DNA of 64,000 bases from Desmodesmus armatus (GCA_007449985.2 VIIQ02000136.1:179075-243074), one strand, 5' to 3'; positions 39,829-52,106 are shown, counted from the first letter of the stretch. Program-made: numbers and translations. The notes: generated by a model not told the origin, from the sequence alone.

Positions 39829-42800
39829 CTGCTGGTGCGCCTGCTGGTGCCGGCAAAGACTCCCTTGCGTCAGGCACCCTGCCTAACAACCGCCTGCCTA
39901 CAGCCACCGGTGAAGTAGCCACAGGGGCGGTGGACACTACTGTTGCGGGAGCCACTGGCGCAGTGGCTGCAGGCTGAACCGGTGCTGCCGCACGCGTGAC
40001 TGCTGCTGCTGCTGCTGCTGCTGGTGTTGCTGGTGCTGCTGCTGCTGCTGGTGCTGCTGGAGCTGCAGGTGCTGCTGGTGCTGCTGCTGCTGGGTTGGTT
40101 AGGGCAGTTGCAGGGACTGAGGGGACGGAGGGCTGCTGTGCAGCCACAGCGAGTGCCCCAGCAGCATTGGGCGTCAACCCTGGTACTGCTGCTGCCGCTG
40201 CTGCTGCGGGTACTGTGGTGTTGGGTGTGGGGGCTGGGGGAGGGCCAGGTTGGGCCGGGCGGACGATGGGAGGTGCTGGCCTGGAGGCAGGCCGGGTGAC
40301 TTGCATTTGGGCGCGCAGGGCGGGGGGAGCGTTGGCCGCTGTAAAGACGATGTCAGCTGGGACGGGACGGGTCCTGCAATCACAGGACAATGAGGAGCTG
40401 TGTGAGTAGAACGGAGGCAGTTGGGATATGCTTGCACATGCACTGGGGCAACGATATCACTGATACATTTCACTTATCATTGATTGTGTGTGCCACGGAA
40501 CATGCCGCTACATGCGCGGCTGCAGGGATGGATGCGTTGCGTCGCGTGCCAAGATCACGCTCAGCGGTGGTGCAGCAATGCTCAATGGTAATGCAGCATG
40601 CTGCAATGACTGCGGGAGCCTATTAACAAATGCAACAAAAACAACTTGAATGACCTCTGCTTGACAAGCGTACCGTGTTCATGGTCCCATCCACACCACA
40701 TGAGCCGCTGGTGCATGCGCACTGCTTACAAAAAGTTGTTCGGCGCATGTAAGATATCAGGGTTTCCATCCATGCAGCGATGCACGTACCTGTTGTCTGG
40801 TGTCATTGCCTCAGCCTGTTCAGGAGACACCATGGTTGCCGGAAGGCTTGTTGGGGCGGGCAGCGCGGAACCAGCCTGGATATATTTTGGCTTCTGAAGC
40901 TTCACGTTGTATCCGTCCCAATCAACAGTGTCGTTGTGTGCAGCGTTCCAGAACATTGCACCAGCAAGGGCGCCGTTGCTCTCAGCAGACGCGACGACCA
41001 TGTCCATGGCCACCTGTCGGGATTTTCAAAACATCACGTTGGCGACAGCAGCGCTCAGTTTCCAACCGCTACAGCAGCAGTTGTGTGCAGAGTTACAGCC
41101 GGTAGCATGCTAGCACTGCAAGCCAGTGAGACGCAGTTACTCTCGGCAGATGCAACGACCATGTCCATCGCAACTGTCGGGGCTTTGCATGAACAGCAGC
41201 CCAGCGATCAGTCATTCTGACTGACACAGCGGCAGATCACACGGAATAGCACTGCAGTGCTGTTCAGGGGAGTGCAACAGCCTTGTGACGCGGCGCCGAC
41301 TTGCTCTAGAGTCTAGATTGCCAGCACAGATCTGTCCAAAAAGCACCAACTATCATAGCTCCGCTCCCGGCCTGTACGTCCCTTGCACTTGTGTAGCTCC
41401 AGCGTGTAGCTCCGCCCCCAAAATCACCTCAACGTGACTGTATTTTAGAGATGCGAGCCGCAACCGCCGCCTGCTGATGAGCTTGTGTGCCTCTCTGCCG
41501 TCAACGTACCTTGAAGAGGACGCGCTGCTGCGCAGGTGTCTTCTTGAACCATGTGAGTCCAAACTCTTCAATCACCACAGGCTTGTTCAGCACATTCTGG
41601 GCCAGATAGTTGTGCAGCTGCGGGGCACAGATGAACAGCAGTACAACTCACGTTAGCACACTGACATGTGGGTGTCACGTGACAGTCTAGAAGTCAAAGC
41701 AGAAACATCCTCATCGCTGGTCTACCACACAAGCACATGCAAGAGCGTTTGCACATACACGCCAGCCACTTGGTGCCATCCCCTGCGTCTCGCTGTACAC
41801 TCAATCTCAACTGGAATCACTGCGGGGCCACATGGCCTATACCACAGCATCTACGAAAAAGCATGGAACCTCAACCACTGGTGTGAGCCACAACCGCTGT
41901 ACTTCAAGTTGTGCTGGACCACATGTTTCTGCAGATAGGTTCAGCCCAATAGTGGCAGTGCCCTACCTGGTTGTACATCCTGAACCAGGGAGCATAGCAC
42001 TCAAAGTCGCAGTGGTTCCAGTTGGGCCAGTTGGGGTTGCCCTCGTTGGGCACAGGCAGCAACTCCAGGTGCCGCTCATACACTGCAGGGGTGATGGGCG
42101 GCAGGGGGGGGGGGAGGGAGGAAACCAGGGGGGGGGGGTAAATACACATGCCTTCAGTCTCTTTGTTAAGACATTCCTGCCAGGCTGCCAGTACTGCCAA
42201 TCGCAAGCCTGCGAAGCCGACGCAGGCACATGACTGTCTGACATGAGCAAGCAGCATGCAATACCTGCATATGATGTGGTTCCTGCATATGCATTGTCCG
42301 GGACAAACTGATTGATCTTGACCTGCCACTGGTGGCACCGTCGGCATCATGCCAACATGATGATGCTGTATCCTGCAGCCCATAACCACTGACGACCACA
42401 AGCAACAGTTTGATTTGGCTTCCAACAAGATGTGATCACTGCTGCTGCTGCTGCTGCGCTCAGCCTCAGTGCCAGGCTAGCTCATCATGAAGTTCATAGT
42501 CACCCTACCGTGCACTGTTGCGTAGTCCAGATAGGGCGAAGCACTGATTGCAAACCAGTCCTCGCCGTCGCACTGAGCACCAGGACCTGCAGGTCGCGGC
42601 GACATTGAAGACAAGCGGCATGTGTTGCTAACTGACCAACATGCCAGCAAGCAAGCTCGTCTTTACGCACAGACAGCCGCTGTATGCGGCATACATGAGT
42701 GTAGACACAGGGAGTGCATCCAGCCAATGCATCGACCATCTCACCATCCAAGGAGAGTGTGTCTTGTGGGTCCCTAGGTACTCTAAGCTGGTGACCAATG

Positions 42801-45800
42801 CCTGGTGCATGTCGGCAGTGCTGAGACGTTGTGCAGGGTTACAAGGTGGGGGGGGGGGGTGCTGCTTCAGGGGGGGGGGGTGCAGACGCACAACTTGTGC
42901 TCCTTTACACCCCCCACCACCACCCCAACACACACTCTCCTGTTGCGCCCACCCCTACAATGAACTAAAAATCCAACATACAGCAGTAGCTGAAGCTGAA
43001 GCATCTTACTGTTACTGTAGGCTTGAGCACATGGGCCACCCCTTCACCAAATCACTGCGATCTACCAACCCCACGTAGTCACCATGGTACACCGGTCGTG
43101 CCACCAAGACTGATTCGCAAGCACATGCCATGGCAGTGCCGTACGGCGCTTGTGTCTTGCAGCATGCTACATGACAGCGCCATCGTATCGGCATGTATCG
43201 AAGGGGCCCCGCCCCACCCACCTGGGTTGTACCAGTGCAGCATGCTCTGCCTGTCCTCCACAAAAAGTGACATCACGTTAGTTAAACACTAGACAGGGTA
43301 ACCGAAACCATGTACCATGATCATCACCATGATTCCCCCCCCCCCAAAACACCCACCCACCTGGGTTGTACCAGTGCAGCATGCTCTTCCTGTCCTCCAC
43401 AAAGAACCCCTCTGTCCCTGCACTGATGAGGTGCAGGGGGGTCACCGCGCGCATGAAGGCACCAATGTCACGCAGCCAGTCCTGATGGGCGGCCTGCTGA
43501 GCAGGAGTGAAACACCCTGCAGAGAGCACACAGGACAAGTACAGCCATTCGTTGAGTTGGTGGCGGGGGGGGGGGGGGGAGGAGCCCAATACAGGGATTG
43601 TGGGCCACTGGCAGCTTGGGTAGGTGGGAGTGTGTGTGTTTGTGTATTTGGGGGGGGGGCAGGCGCTCTAGTAGCACTCTGCACTGATGAGGTGCAGGGG
43701 TGTCACCGCACGCATGAAGGCACCAATGTCGCGCAGCCAGTCCTGATGGGCTGCCTGTTGAGCGGGAGTGAAACACCCTGCAGAGCATGTAAAAGAACAG
43801 GGGAAGGGGGGGGAGTGAGGACAGCGGATGAGCGGGAGTGGTTCAGATGCACATGGAAACTACTCACGGTGAGTATGATGCCGTATAAACTGCGGGGGGG
43901 GGGGGGGGGTGGCAGCGGGGGGAAGAGGGGGGATATGAGGTGCAGGGGGGTCACCGCCCGCATGAAGGCACCAATGTCACGCAGCCAGTGCTGATGGGCT
44001 GCCTGCTGAGCCGCTCAGCTCCTGGCAGGAGTGAAACACCCTGCAGAGCAAACACGAGACCAGGTTTACTCTTATTCTACTAGAAGTTGATTGGCAACCA
44101 ATTATATCATTCGTTGCCAATTACACAGGCACAATGCCTTGAAAAGTGGAATGAGTGTTGGCGCTGGGTAAGGTGGGCGGCCTGCTGGGCGGGAGTGAAA
44201 CAGCCTGCAGGGGATACGCGAGAACATGCATGTTGGCTGCCAATGCTGTTCAACAGCAAGCAGCACCATGGCCTCAGGTAGTACTGCTGCTGGCTGCAAT
44301 GTACTGCATTGGTGTCTCCTGCCTTGCCACACAGGGATCATCCCTGATGATCAGATTCTGATGTCACACCAAGCACAGCAGCCTACTGAATGCACTTGGC
44401 CAAAGGTAGGCTGCTCTGCCTGCTGTATTGTGCTCCGGTGTGCACTGTTTACTCCAATGCATTGTACGACTTTGATACTATCATGGGGTAGTACCCCATG
44501 CCGCAGGCGGCTTCGTTGGTTTCTTGCAGGGCACGTCCTAAAACATTCAACAGCACCAGTGACGATCCGGCACCGCCAGTCGGGTTTACTCGGCTGAATT
44601 CTGTGTGGCCAGCCGGTAGAGGGTGCGCCCCCCTGGCAGCTTTACAAAACGCAAAATGACAAGCAACAATCACTGTGACAGCACCTGCCGCAAAATGACA
44701 AGCAACAATCACAGTGTGGCAGCACACTGCAGTACTGCAAGCTGCGTACCTGGGCATCGCGGTTCGTTGATGATGTTGTATGAGAATATTGTTGGGTCGT
44801 CCTTGGGTGCCAGTCCAGTGAGGGGGTTGACACGGCTCAGCAGCCCCCATATGTGCAGCTTGTACAGCGCACGCGCCTGGGGTCGGAGTAGAAGTCCAGG
44901 ATGTCTTTACCAGCTGCAGGGGGGGGGACAGTGAGGGCAGTGTGAGAGAGGGAGGCATGAAGGAGGGGGGGGGGGCAGAGTGAAGGCAGATTGAAGGGGG
45001 TGGGGCAGGGTGGGGGGCTGGCAGAGTGATGGGGGGGGGGGGGGGAGGCACAGAGTGGCGGAAGCCCCCACATGATGTGCAGCTTGTAGAGTGCACGAGC
45101 CTGGGGGTCTGAGTAGAGGTCCAGGACATCCTTGCCAGCTGGGGGGGGGGAGAAGGAGGCCAGAGTGAGAGAGGGGGGGGGTGGCAAAGTGACGGGGGTG
45201 GCAGAGTGAAGGCAGCCCCCATGTGTGCAGCTTGTACAACGCACGCGCCTGGGGGCCTGAGTAGAAGTCAAGGATGTCTTTATCAGCTGCAGGGGGGGGG
45301 GGGCAGGGGGGGGGTCAAAAGGCAGCAGATCAGGGGGAGGGGGGTCACATTCGAGCGGGTGGTGGTGCTGATGACCGTGAGGGGGGGGAGCCAGCAGGCA
45401 AGTGCTTGGGCAGCAAGACTTGTGGGGAGCTCCCTCCCACCCACCCAGGATGCCAGTAGCCCACAACCCCTGTAATGACCCCCCCTACCCCCCCCCCCCC
45501 CCCGCCCCTCACCCCCACCCACCCAGGCTGCCAGTGGCCCATAGCAGGAAGTCCCATTGCACCCCTGCACTGGCATGCAGGCACCTTGACTCCCTCTGAC
45601 ATTCAACCCATGCCCTCCCCCCCCTCCCCCTCAGCCCCCTCCCCCCTCCGCCTTCATCAGCCTCACAATCCCCAAGCTGCCAGTAGCGCACAGCCCCTGT
45701 GTTGACTCCCCCCCCCTTAACCCCCCCCCCCCAAGTCCTCCCCCCCCTTCACCCAAGCTGCCAGTGGCCCACAACCCCTGTGTTGACTCCCCCCCCCTGC

Positions 45801-46675
45801 CCGCCCTCAAGCCCCCATCCACAACCACCCAAGCTTCCAGTAGCCCGCAACAAGAAATCCTCAGGGCCCCTCTTGCCCCTCGCTCTTCTCCCCCCCACCC
45901 CCACCCTCTCCCCCCCCGCCTGTCCGCCCCCCCCCCCCACACACACACCCATCCTCACCTAGGCTTCCAGTAGCCCAGAGCAGGAAGTCCTCAGGCCCCC
46001 TGTAGGCATTCCACAGGTTGCCCATGGTGAGCGTCAGCATCAAGCCGCGGCGCTTGGCGGCCCAGATTACGTAATCCATGCCCGCGATCTGGCGAGCGTC
46101 GTATCTGTCAAAGTCAATGGGCATGCCATGGTTGAAGAACCAGGTGCGCAGCACAGATATGCCCAGGTTCTGTGCGGGCAGGGCAAAGCAGGGAACAGCA
46201 GGGCACGCAGCAGAGGAGACCCTTGTTGTTCTTTGGTGAAACCCACAAAGTTACAACTAGCTGAGGAAAGCAATGCACAGAGATGCCGTGGTTCTGCTTG
46301 GGGCAGGGCAGGTCAAACTTTGTAACTTGGCAAGGCAGGGTGGGGCAAGGCAGCAGAGCAGGCACTTGCTTTGTCATTCAAATGGTGTTGTTTCATGATG
46401 GCTTGGTCAAAAGTCACAAATTTCAAATATTCTCATAGTATGAGAAGCTCAACAGAGCAACGCACTGCGCTGATGCGAAGGGGGAGGGGGATCTAGCATA
46501 GCACGGCAATGTGAGCAGTGACAGCGTGCAGGGCCCACCCACAGTAAGGGGTGAACTGTTGACACCAATCAACATAAGTGTGGAAGTTCATTACCCGGCA
46601 TGCATGCAGCTCATCACAATGTGCAAGCACTACCAATTTTGCCCATTGGGCAAACCCGCTGCCCATCAGCTACTG

Positions 46676-46706
<31 letters not shown>

Positions 46707-48327
46707 GGGGGGGGGTTGGGGGGGGGGGGCTAAACCCTAAACCTAAACCCTATGTCATACCTGGCATGTGTCCAGGAACTCCTCGATCTTCTCCCTGCCC
46801 CAGTCCAGGGTGTAGAAGTCAATGAACCAGTACGCCTGCCGACAGCAACAGACACCATGCGCACACTGTAATCAGTCGCAGCACCACCACACAGCCGCTG
46901 TACAGGCTTTGCTGTAACAGCAGACGGCCCACAGGGTGACCTTCTTGTGGCCTGTACAGATATATACTAGTAGCTAGTAGCTGCTGCAATGCAGCATTGA
47001 TCAGTACCATGAGTGGCACTGCCGCGGGCCCTTGCCAAAGGCGACTTGTTGGTCGCAATGCAGCATCATGCGCACGGTGCGCGATGCAGAAACCATGCTT
47101 TGCAGGACACTCATTATGTGTGACGGGTATTGACATGGCTCAGCCTGCTGCATTCTGCACCTCAGCTGTCTATTCGTGCACGCTAGGCTAGCGCAGACCG
47201 TCTGGCTAGCCAGCTCCAGCGCTGGTGCCATCACCAGGCTGGTGCCATCATGGCGCAGATGATCAGCAGATGATCTGCAGATGCAGCTTTGTCAAATGCA
47301 CAACCATGCTTTCCACAGCTTTCATGCGCCTGGATCAGCGTTTATTGGAAACAGTGTCTAGTGCGCTGTGACGCAGTGGCCACACTGTGCAGGCTAGCCT
47401 GCAGCGCTGCAGGATGCATGACTTGCGCGACCGTTCAACGGTCGCAAGTTGGTGCTGCCAGCAGTGCTGACTTGATCCCTTCAACATGATGCCAACCGCT
47501 GCAGGGCTGCATACTAGGGATAGTATAATTCCATGCCTGGCTGCAGAAGGTCCGTAAAGCTGTTGGTCAACCAGTGCGCACTGGGTTGAATGCTACTACT
47601 ACTACTACTACTACTACTTTACTGGATCGAAGTGAATGCACTTGAGACCTCCTGCATTCCGACAAGCGCTACCATCGCCATTCTTGTATCGGCCCGAATG
47701 CGGCATGGTGTGCTGTGTGCACACGCAGACTGTGCATGCAGCCTGCAAACCTGGATCCACTGGTGTACTATGTATACTATGGTATGGCTACTGTCCCCAC
47801 ACGCACAGTCATACCACCAAATGCACAGCATCACATGCGACCATTTCACTCACGTTGCCCCCAATGAAGTAGAAGGGCTTGCCGTCCTTGAAGAACTGCG
47901 TCCCCCTGCGCACCACATACCCAGCCGCTGCTGCGCGCTCAGTGTCTTGACCAAAGGAACGGTTGCCAGACTTGTCATTTGCATCGGCAATAACCTCTGC
48001 CTGAATCTGCTGCAGGCGGGGGATGGCAGCAGCCAGGATTGGCACCTTCAGGTCTCTACTGCCGTCCAGTGTACCGCCACTGCTGACTGGTAGGACTGCT
48101 GCTCCTGCTGCGAGGGTTATCGGAGGTGATGTGTCTGCTGGTGCTGCTGGTTGGGCAGTGGTCTGGGCAGCGCCTGCGCATCCAAGAGCAGCGATGTTGT
48201 CAAGTTGGTGAGGCTGTGTAGTCATCAGACTGCGCTGTGTTGCTCACGGGACACGGCGCTTACCTAGAGCAGCACAGAAAACTATAGAAGCAAGAAATGC
48301 AGCCATGCGAGCTGGAAGTAGCCGCAT
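39116..48327 (-). CDS. GH5 endo-beta-1,4-mannanase, secreted, with Ala/Pro-rich tail
   Basis: Eleven exons: 48264-48327, 47854-48173, 46761-46835, 45959-46169, 44750-44913, 43361-43516, 42509-42586, 41967-42082, 41510-41617, 40790-41013 and 39116-40373. Exon 1 gives a signal peptide (MAAFLASIVFCAALG). The catalytic domain starts at YVVRRGTQFFKDGKPFYFIG and contains LRTWFFN, the acid/base motif NEPRC (exon 5), ATVHVYERH across a splice, the nucleophile motif VIEEFG (exon 9) and GAMFWN. These are hallmarks of plant/fungal-type GH5 mannanases that cut mannan in walls. The last exon encodes some 420 residues, largely Ala/Pro-rich, a tail or linker not needed for the fold. All exon phases fit except exon 5, which is one base short within a C run (about 44878-44881) and so has a premature stop as read. 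Exons 4, 5, 6 and 10 have duplicated edges. About 924 aa if intact. Confidence 0.92.
41105..41173 (-). repeat. Partial copy of GH5 exon 10 start
   Basis: Minus-strand CGACAG then TTGCGATGGACATGGTCG and a CATCTGCCGAGAGTAAC-like continuation mirror the true exon start at 41013, 160 bp away. The copy is decayed after about 45 nt. Confidence 0.7.
43222..43264 (-). repeat. Copy of the 3' edge of GH5 exon 6 with donor
   Basis: Encodes FVEDRQSMLHWYNP and ends at the same GTGGGT donor as the true exon (left edge 43361). Located in the following intron. Confidence 0.75.
43660..44204 (-). repeat. Three partial copies of the start of GH5 exon 6
   Basis: Right edges at 43777, 44040 and 44204, each with minus-strand CTGCAG and GGTGTTTCACTCC (GGCTGTTTCACTCC in the last), mirror the true exon at 43516. 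Copies one and two reach the CACCTCAT phrase (about 95-105 nt) and then diverge; the third is only about 30 nt. None carries the exon's own donor. Confidence 0.8.
45050..45138 (-). repeat. Copy 2 of the start of GH5 exon 5
   Basis: Right edge 45138. Encodes AGKDVLDLYSDPQARALYKL and diverges after the LHIMWGLPP stretch. It too has the five-C run missing from the true exon at 44750-44913. Confidence 0.75.
45180..45287 (-). repeat. Copy 1 of the start of GH5 exon 5
   Basis: Right edge 45287 with the CTGCAG acceptor. Encodes KDILDFYS, then QARALYKLHTWGLPS, and diverges. It retains five C residues where the true exon has four. Confidence 0.75.
45445..45958 (-). repeat. Five copies of the 3' edge of GH5 exon 4
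   Basis: The exon end (GGGCTACTGGAAGCCTAG then GTGAGG, left edge 45959) recurs with left edges near 45829, 45753, 45670, 45523 and 45445. All but the one at 45670 keep GTG after the edge. Spacers are C/G homopolymer-rich. Confidence 0.8.
46675..46703. repeat. TG dinucleotide microsatellite
   Basis: A pure TG run of about 14 units followed by G-tracts, in GH5 intron 3. Confidence 0.9.
46731..46753. repeat. Interstitial telomere-like repeat
   Basis: TAAACCCTAAACCTAAACCC, about three CCCTAAA-type units in GH5 intron 3, beside the TG microsatellite. Confidence 0.7.
47421..47449. repeat. Short palindrome in GH5 intron 2
   Basis: ACTTGCGCGACCGTT faces AACGGTCGCAAGT with a two-base bulge and a one-base loop. 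Could form a small hairpin; no known motif. Confidence 0.5.
47589..47618. repeat. ACT trinucleotide microsatellite
   Basis: About nine tandem ACT (or CTA) units in GH5 intron 2. Confidence 0.9.
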
Positions 48328-48730
48328 CGTGCTGATGGAGAGCGTTGTGCTCCGCATTGCACTTGCAGCGCTGGACACTGCGATACTTGGCGCAGGACCG
48401 ATGCGTATGCAAACTGATGCACTGGAGGGAAGAGTTTATGAGCATAGGGGCCGTGCAGCACCATGGCCAGCCAGCAGAACTTGCGTCAACCGCCACCGGC
48501 AACCGCCACCGGTCGCAGACTGACTAGCTCCAGCTGCCACCTATAAGCAACCCAAACCTCCATAGAAATAAGACTGGCAAAAATGCACATTCCCTACGTA
48601 TTTGGACATGTTCAGCGCGTCCAAAGTTTGTGCAAGGGTATGTCATATATCGCCCATTGCATTGCAATGACGAACACCATGTTCAATCTTCCATCACGAA
48701 AGTGCTAACGTTTCATCTACAGACCTGCTG
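48328..48730. promoter_or_regulatory. Divergent promoter region, GH5 / FSH1 hydrolase
   Basis: About 400 bp between two genes read outward. It is more AT-rich towards 48540-48720 (AATAAGACTGGCAAAAATGC) than its flanks. No specific motif can be assigned. Confidence 0.45.
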
Positions 48731-48952
48731 TTGGTTTTGGCTCAATCACTTGCGGTGCACCACTCATGCCAACTGATGATCCGTGCTACAGCTAACCTGT
48801 CCTACCATCCTGGTCGTCATTTCCTGTACAGTAACCCTACCAAAGCAATAACCCACACACTAGCTCCCCGCAGCATCACAAGTAGCAGCAGTAGGAGGAC
48901 CTGGAGCAGCAGCAGCATCGCCAACAACAGCAGCAAAGCAACAGCATCAACC

Positions 48953-51900
48953 ATGTCCAGTACAGAGGATGAAGACAGCAACGGAAAGCTGACCATGCTG
49001 TGTCTTCACGGGTTCCTGCAGAGTGCAGCAGTGAGTCCCTGCATAGACAGAAGCAGTTGCAGCATGGCGATGTTTATGTCTCACTGCCGTCCGCCCCTGT
49101 CCAGTCTTCAGCTCACAGTCCAGTTTCTCAAGATCCTACTGCACCATGCATCGTCATTCTTACTGCAGCAGCTGCACAAGAAATGCTTTTACAGATGAAT
49201 AGCATGCTTAGCAGGCCCACTGTCACAGTGATTAGCTTCGCCGCCTGCCTTCTGCTGCTGCTTTCTGGCTGGCGTGTTCTGTGCAGGTGTTTCGGGCACG
49301 GGTCGGCAGCATGCGCAAGGGTCTCAAGTCGCGAGTGCACTTCATCTTCCAAGATGCACCATTCCATGTGAGCAACAGGCTGTCTGCTACCTACGTTGCG
49401 GGGACAAGATGGGCATGAAACGGACAGCAACAGCACACTAGCTGGGCAATGCAGTGGGGCACATACGACAGGGGCACCACTCCGTGCAGCGTTGACCCCA
49501 CCATGCGCTGAGAGCATGGCTTGCTTGAAAGCTGCATTGCCTGTGCTGGCCCAGTGGCCGCAGCAGACACTCCCGTTGCAAGCAGCACTGAGCACCAAAC
49601 TCAACCCGCCTTCCTTAGTTTGGGCTTGCTTCTATGGCCTAGCACATGACTGATGTCCTGCGCGTCTTGTTCTGCTGTGCTGGGCTTTTGTTGTGCTATT
49701 GTCTTGCTGTGCTGTGCTGTGTGCTGTGCTGTGTGCTGTGTGCTGTGCTGTGTGCTGTGCTGTGTGCTGCTGTCAGGCAGCGTCCACCCTGACGGAGGAG
49801 CAGGTGGCTCGCTTTGGAGGCAGCCAGGATGGACTCACCTGGTTCCAGTGGTGAGCAGCAGCAGCAGCAGCAGCAGCTGCTGTGGTGCATTGATCCAGCA
49901 GTAAACCGCTCGGCTTTGTTGTGGAGGTGCCTGTATCAGCATCCTGTCCTCTCTGTCAGCTTTCAGCCCAGGAAGTACCACCCGCATGGCAGATGCTTAC
50001 ACCAACGCCTGCATTCTGCACAAATCGCCCATGAATGTTTTCACGTTGCCACTCAACTTGCCTATAGGCTATCTTTGTATTCAATCAGCTGGCAGCTGAT
50101 GCGCACTGCTGTCCTGCAGGCAAGACCTGCGCCCATATGCTTACATCAGCACCTGCATTCCTCACAAACCATTCATACCGTTATTACCCCCCCCCCCCAC
50201 TCAACGTGTACCCAGGCTATGTATGTCACATTTATAACCCGCGCTGCTGTCCTGCAGGCAAGACCTGGGCCCGGACAAGCGTCCCTCCTTAGCCGTCAAG
50301 TACGCCAAGTGGGACGTCACCTACGCAGCGCTGTGCGAGGCGCTGCGGCAGCACCGGCCAGACGGCCTCTTTGGCTTCAGCCAAGGCGCCACAGCCACTG
50401 CGCTGTTCCTGGCCTCTCTGCTGACGGCGCAGCGGCAAGGGCGGGACTTGGATGTGCCACTGCCTAAGTTCTGTGTGGTGGTGAGTGGCTGGCTGGCTGG
50501 TCGTGCCGCTGTGCTGTGTCTGTTGCATGACTTGGCTTGTCTTGAACCAAGTCAATCATTCAGTGTCTGCTTGAATGAAGGCACTGAGGTGGATGTGAGC
50601 GGATGTGAGCGGGTACTGTCCTACTGGCAGTCTGTTGTGTAATTGGGCGCTGGGTGGCCTTGCAAGTGATTGGGAGGGCGGTTCATGTGTTCAGCTGGGG
50701 GAGCTTGCTACAGCTAGCCTGCCTGATTGCTACAGAGGTTGTGGGTCAGCTCCGCAGCCATACGGGTGGCTGCACAACATGCGGCGGACAGTGGGTGCGA
50801 GTGAGTGTGTCGACAGAGAGACTGCATGCATGCACATGCATGCTGACTAGCAATCGTGTGTGTGTGTGTGTGGGGGGGGGGGGTTCTGTTTCGGTTGAGC
50901 GGCTGCCTGGCAGTGGTGCTACCCTGTGGTGGCCCTCAGTCAATGCCACCTGCCTGGTTGCGCTTGGGGCTGCCTCGGGGGTAGTGAGTAAGCTAGGGGG
51001 TGGCTGCACACCTCATTGGCTGTGTGAGTGCAAAAGCTTATGTGTATGGGATTGCGCTGCAGTGCTGGGCATGTTGGTCGCCGTTTCGGCGTGCGCGCAG
51101 CCTCTGCCACTAGTAGCTGGTGCTGTGCCGTCGCCGCTACTGACTTGTTGCCCCCTGCACTCAAACTCTGCTGCTGCCGCTGTTGCAGTGTGCTGGGTTC
51201 CTGCCAAATGACCCAGAGTATGCACAGCTGCTGCGTGAGGCGCGCGTTGACGTGCCTGCGCTGTTCATCACTGGTAAAGCAGACGCACTCATCCCTCCCA
51301 ACAGAACACAGGTGGGCGCAAAGCAGCTGCTGCTGCTGCTGCTGCTGCTGCTGAGGTTCAGCGAAATGCACGTGCCTCCAGACATGGCACCATTGGTGTG
51401 TTTCCGTCTTTTCACAATACCTTTCACCAAACACAGAAATATGGTGGGTGCTGACAGCGGTGCCATACTGCATTGCAGCCACATCTGCATGCCCCGCTAA
51501 CGGGTTGCTGCATCTTTCACACTGCTTCACCCTGCTGTTGCAACAACTGCGCTGCCTGTGCAGGAGTTGATAGACACATTCGACCCTGCTGCTGTTACGG
51601 TATTGCAGCACCCAGGTGTGCAGTGACGTCTGGAGACATGAGGTTTGCTGACCAGCCGGCACTGAAGTGGTCAGCTCATGCTGTCATTGAGAAAGCATTG
51701 CACTCCTTGCGCCTGTTGTGTGCATTGGCTGCATTGCCAAGCCCATTGTATACGATGCACTGTGTTTGCGCAGGCGCGCACTTTATTGAGCACGCATGCA
51801 TTCCTTGCGATCTGTTGTGTGCATTGTCTGCATCGCCAAGCCCATCTGACATACGCCGCACTGTGCTGCGCAGGTGCGCACTTTGTTCCCACGTGTTCTG

Positions 51901-52106
51901 GGGAGTACAAGCAGCAGCTGGTCGCCTTCCTAGACAGGTTCAAGGAGGCTGACAGCAGCACAGGCGCAGCAGGAGCAGCAGCAGACAAGGCCAAGGCGTC
52001 TGCGTCTGTGGGGTCCAATCTAGCCAGCATGAGCCTTGAGGAAGCAGAGCCGCAGAACGAGAGTGCCGAGGATTCGGGGCTGGCAACAGAGGCTGCGCGG
52101 TTGTAA
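48953..52106 (+). CDS. FSH1-type serine hydrolase
   Basis: Seven exons in phase: 48953-49030, 49287-49367, 49777-49850, 50258-50480, 51189-51311, 51564-51615 and 51874-52106 (864 nt, 287 aa). The alpha/beta-hydrolase fold is shown by LTMLCLHGFLQSA (oxyanion region), VHFIFQDAPFHV, the nucleophile motif GFSQGA at exon 4, DVPALFITGKADALIP (Asp region) and GAHFVPT (catalytic His). This is the FSH1/OVCA2 family of small acyl hydrolases; the natural substrate is unknown. The frame stays open upstream to ATG 48731, adding 74 residues rich in Ser, Arg and Thr that look like an organelle transit peptide (MIRATANLSYHPGRH), so the true start may be 48731 or 48776. The Ala/Glu/Ser-rich C-terminus is probably disordered. 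TGTAA overlaps the stop. Partial copies precede exons 4 and 7. Confidence 0.92.
49690..49772. repeat. TGTGCTG minisatellite at an intron end
   Basis: About ten TGTGCTG or CTGTG units lead directly to the exon 3 acceptor (CTGTCAG) of the FSH1 hydrolase. Confidence 0.75.
50111..50257 (+). repeat. Partial copy of FSH1 hydrolase exon 4 start
   Basis: CTGTCCTGCAGGCAAGACCT occurs at 50109-50128 (exon-like left edge 50120) and again at the true acceptor (50258), 138 bp apart. The copy diverges after about 10 exon bases. Confidence 0.65.
51774..51873 (+). repeat. Partial copy of FSH1 hydrolase exon 7 start
   Basis: GCGCAGGCGCGCACTTTATT at 51768 mirrors GCGCAGGTGCGCACTTTGTT at the true acceptor (left edge 51874), exactly 100 bp away. 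The upstream TGTGTGCATTG and GCCAAGCCCAT phrases are repeated too. Confidence 0.8.

Noticed and set aside
44449..44530. An extra GH5 exon reading GRALQETNEAACGMG
   Set aside because: Exon 5 joins 43516 directly in phase to give NEPRCPGCFTP, the family pattern. The extra piece has no counterpart in GH5 enzymes.
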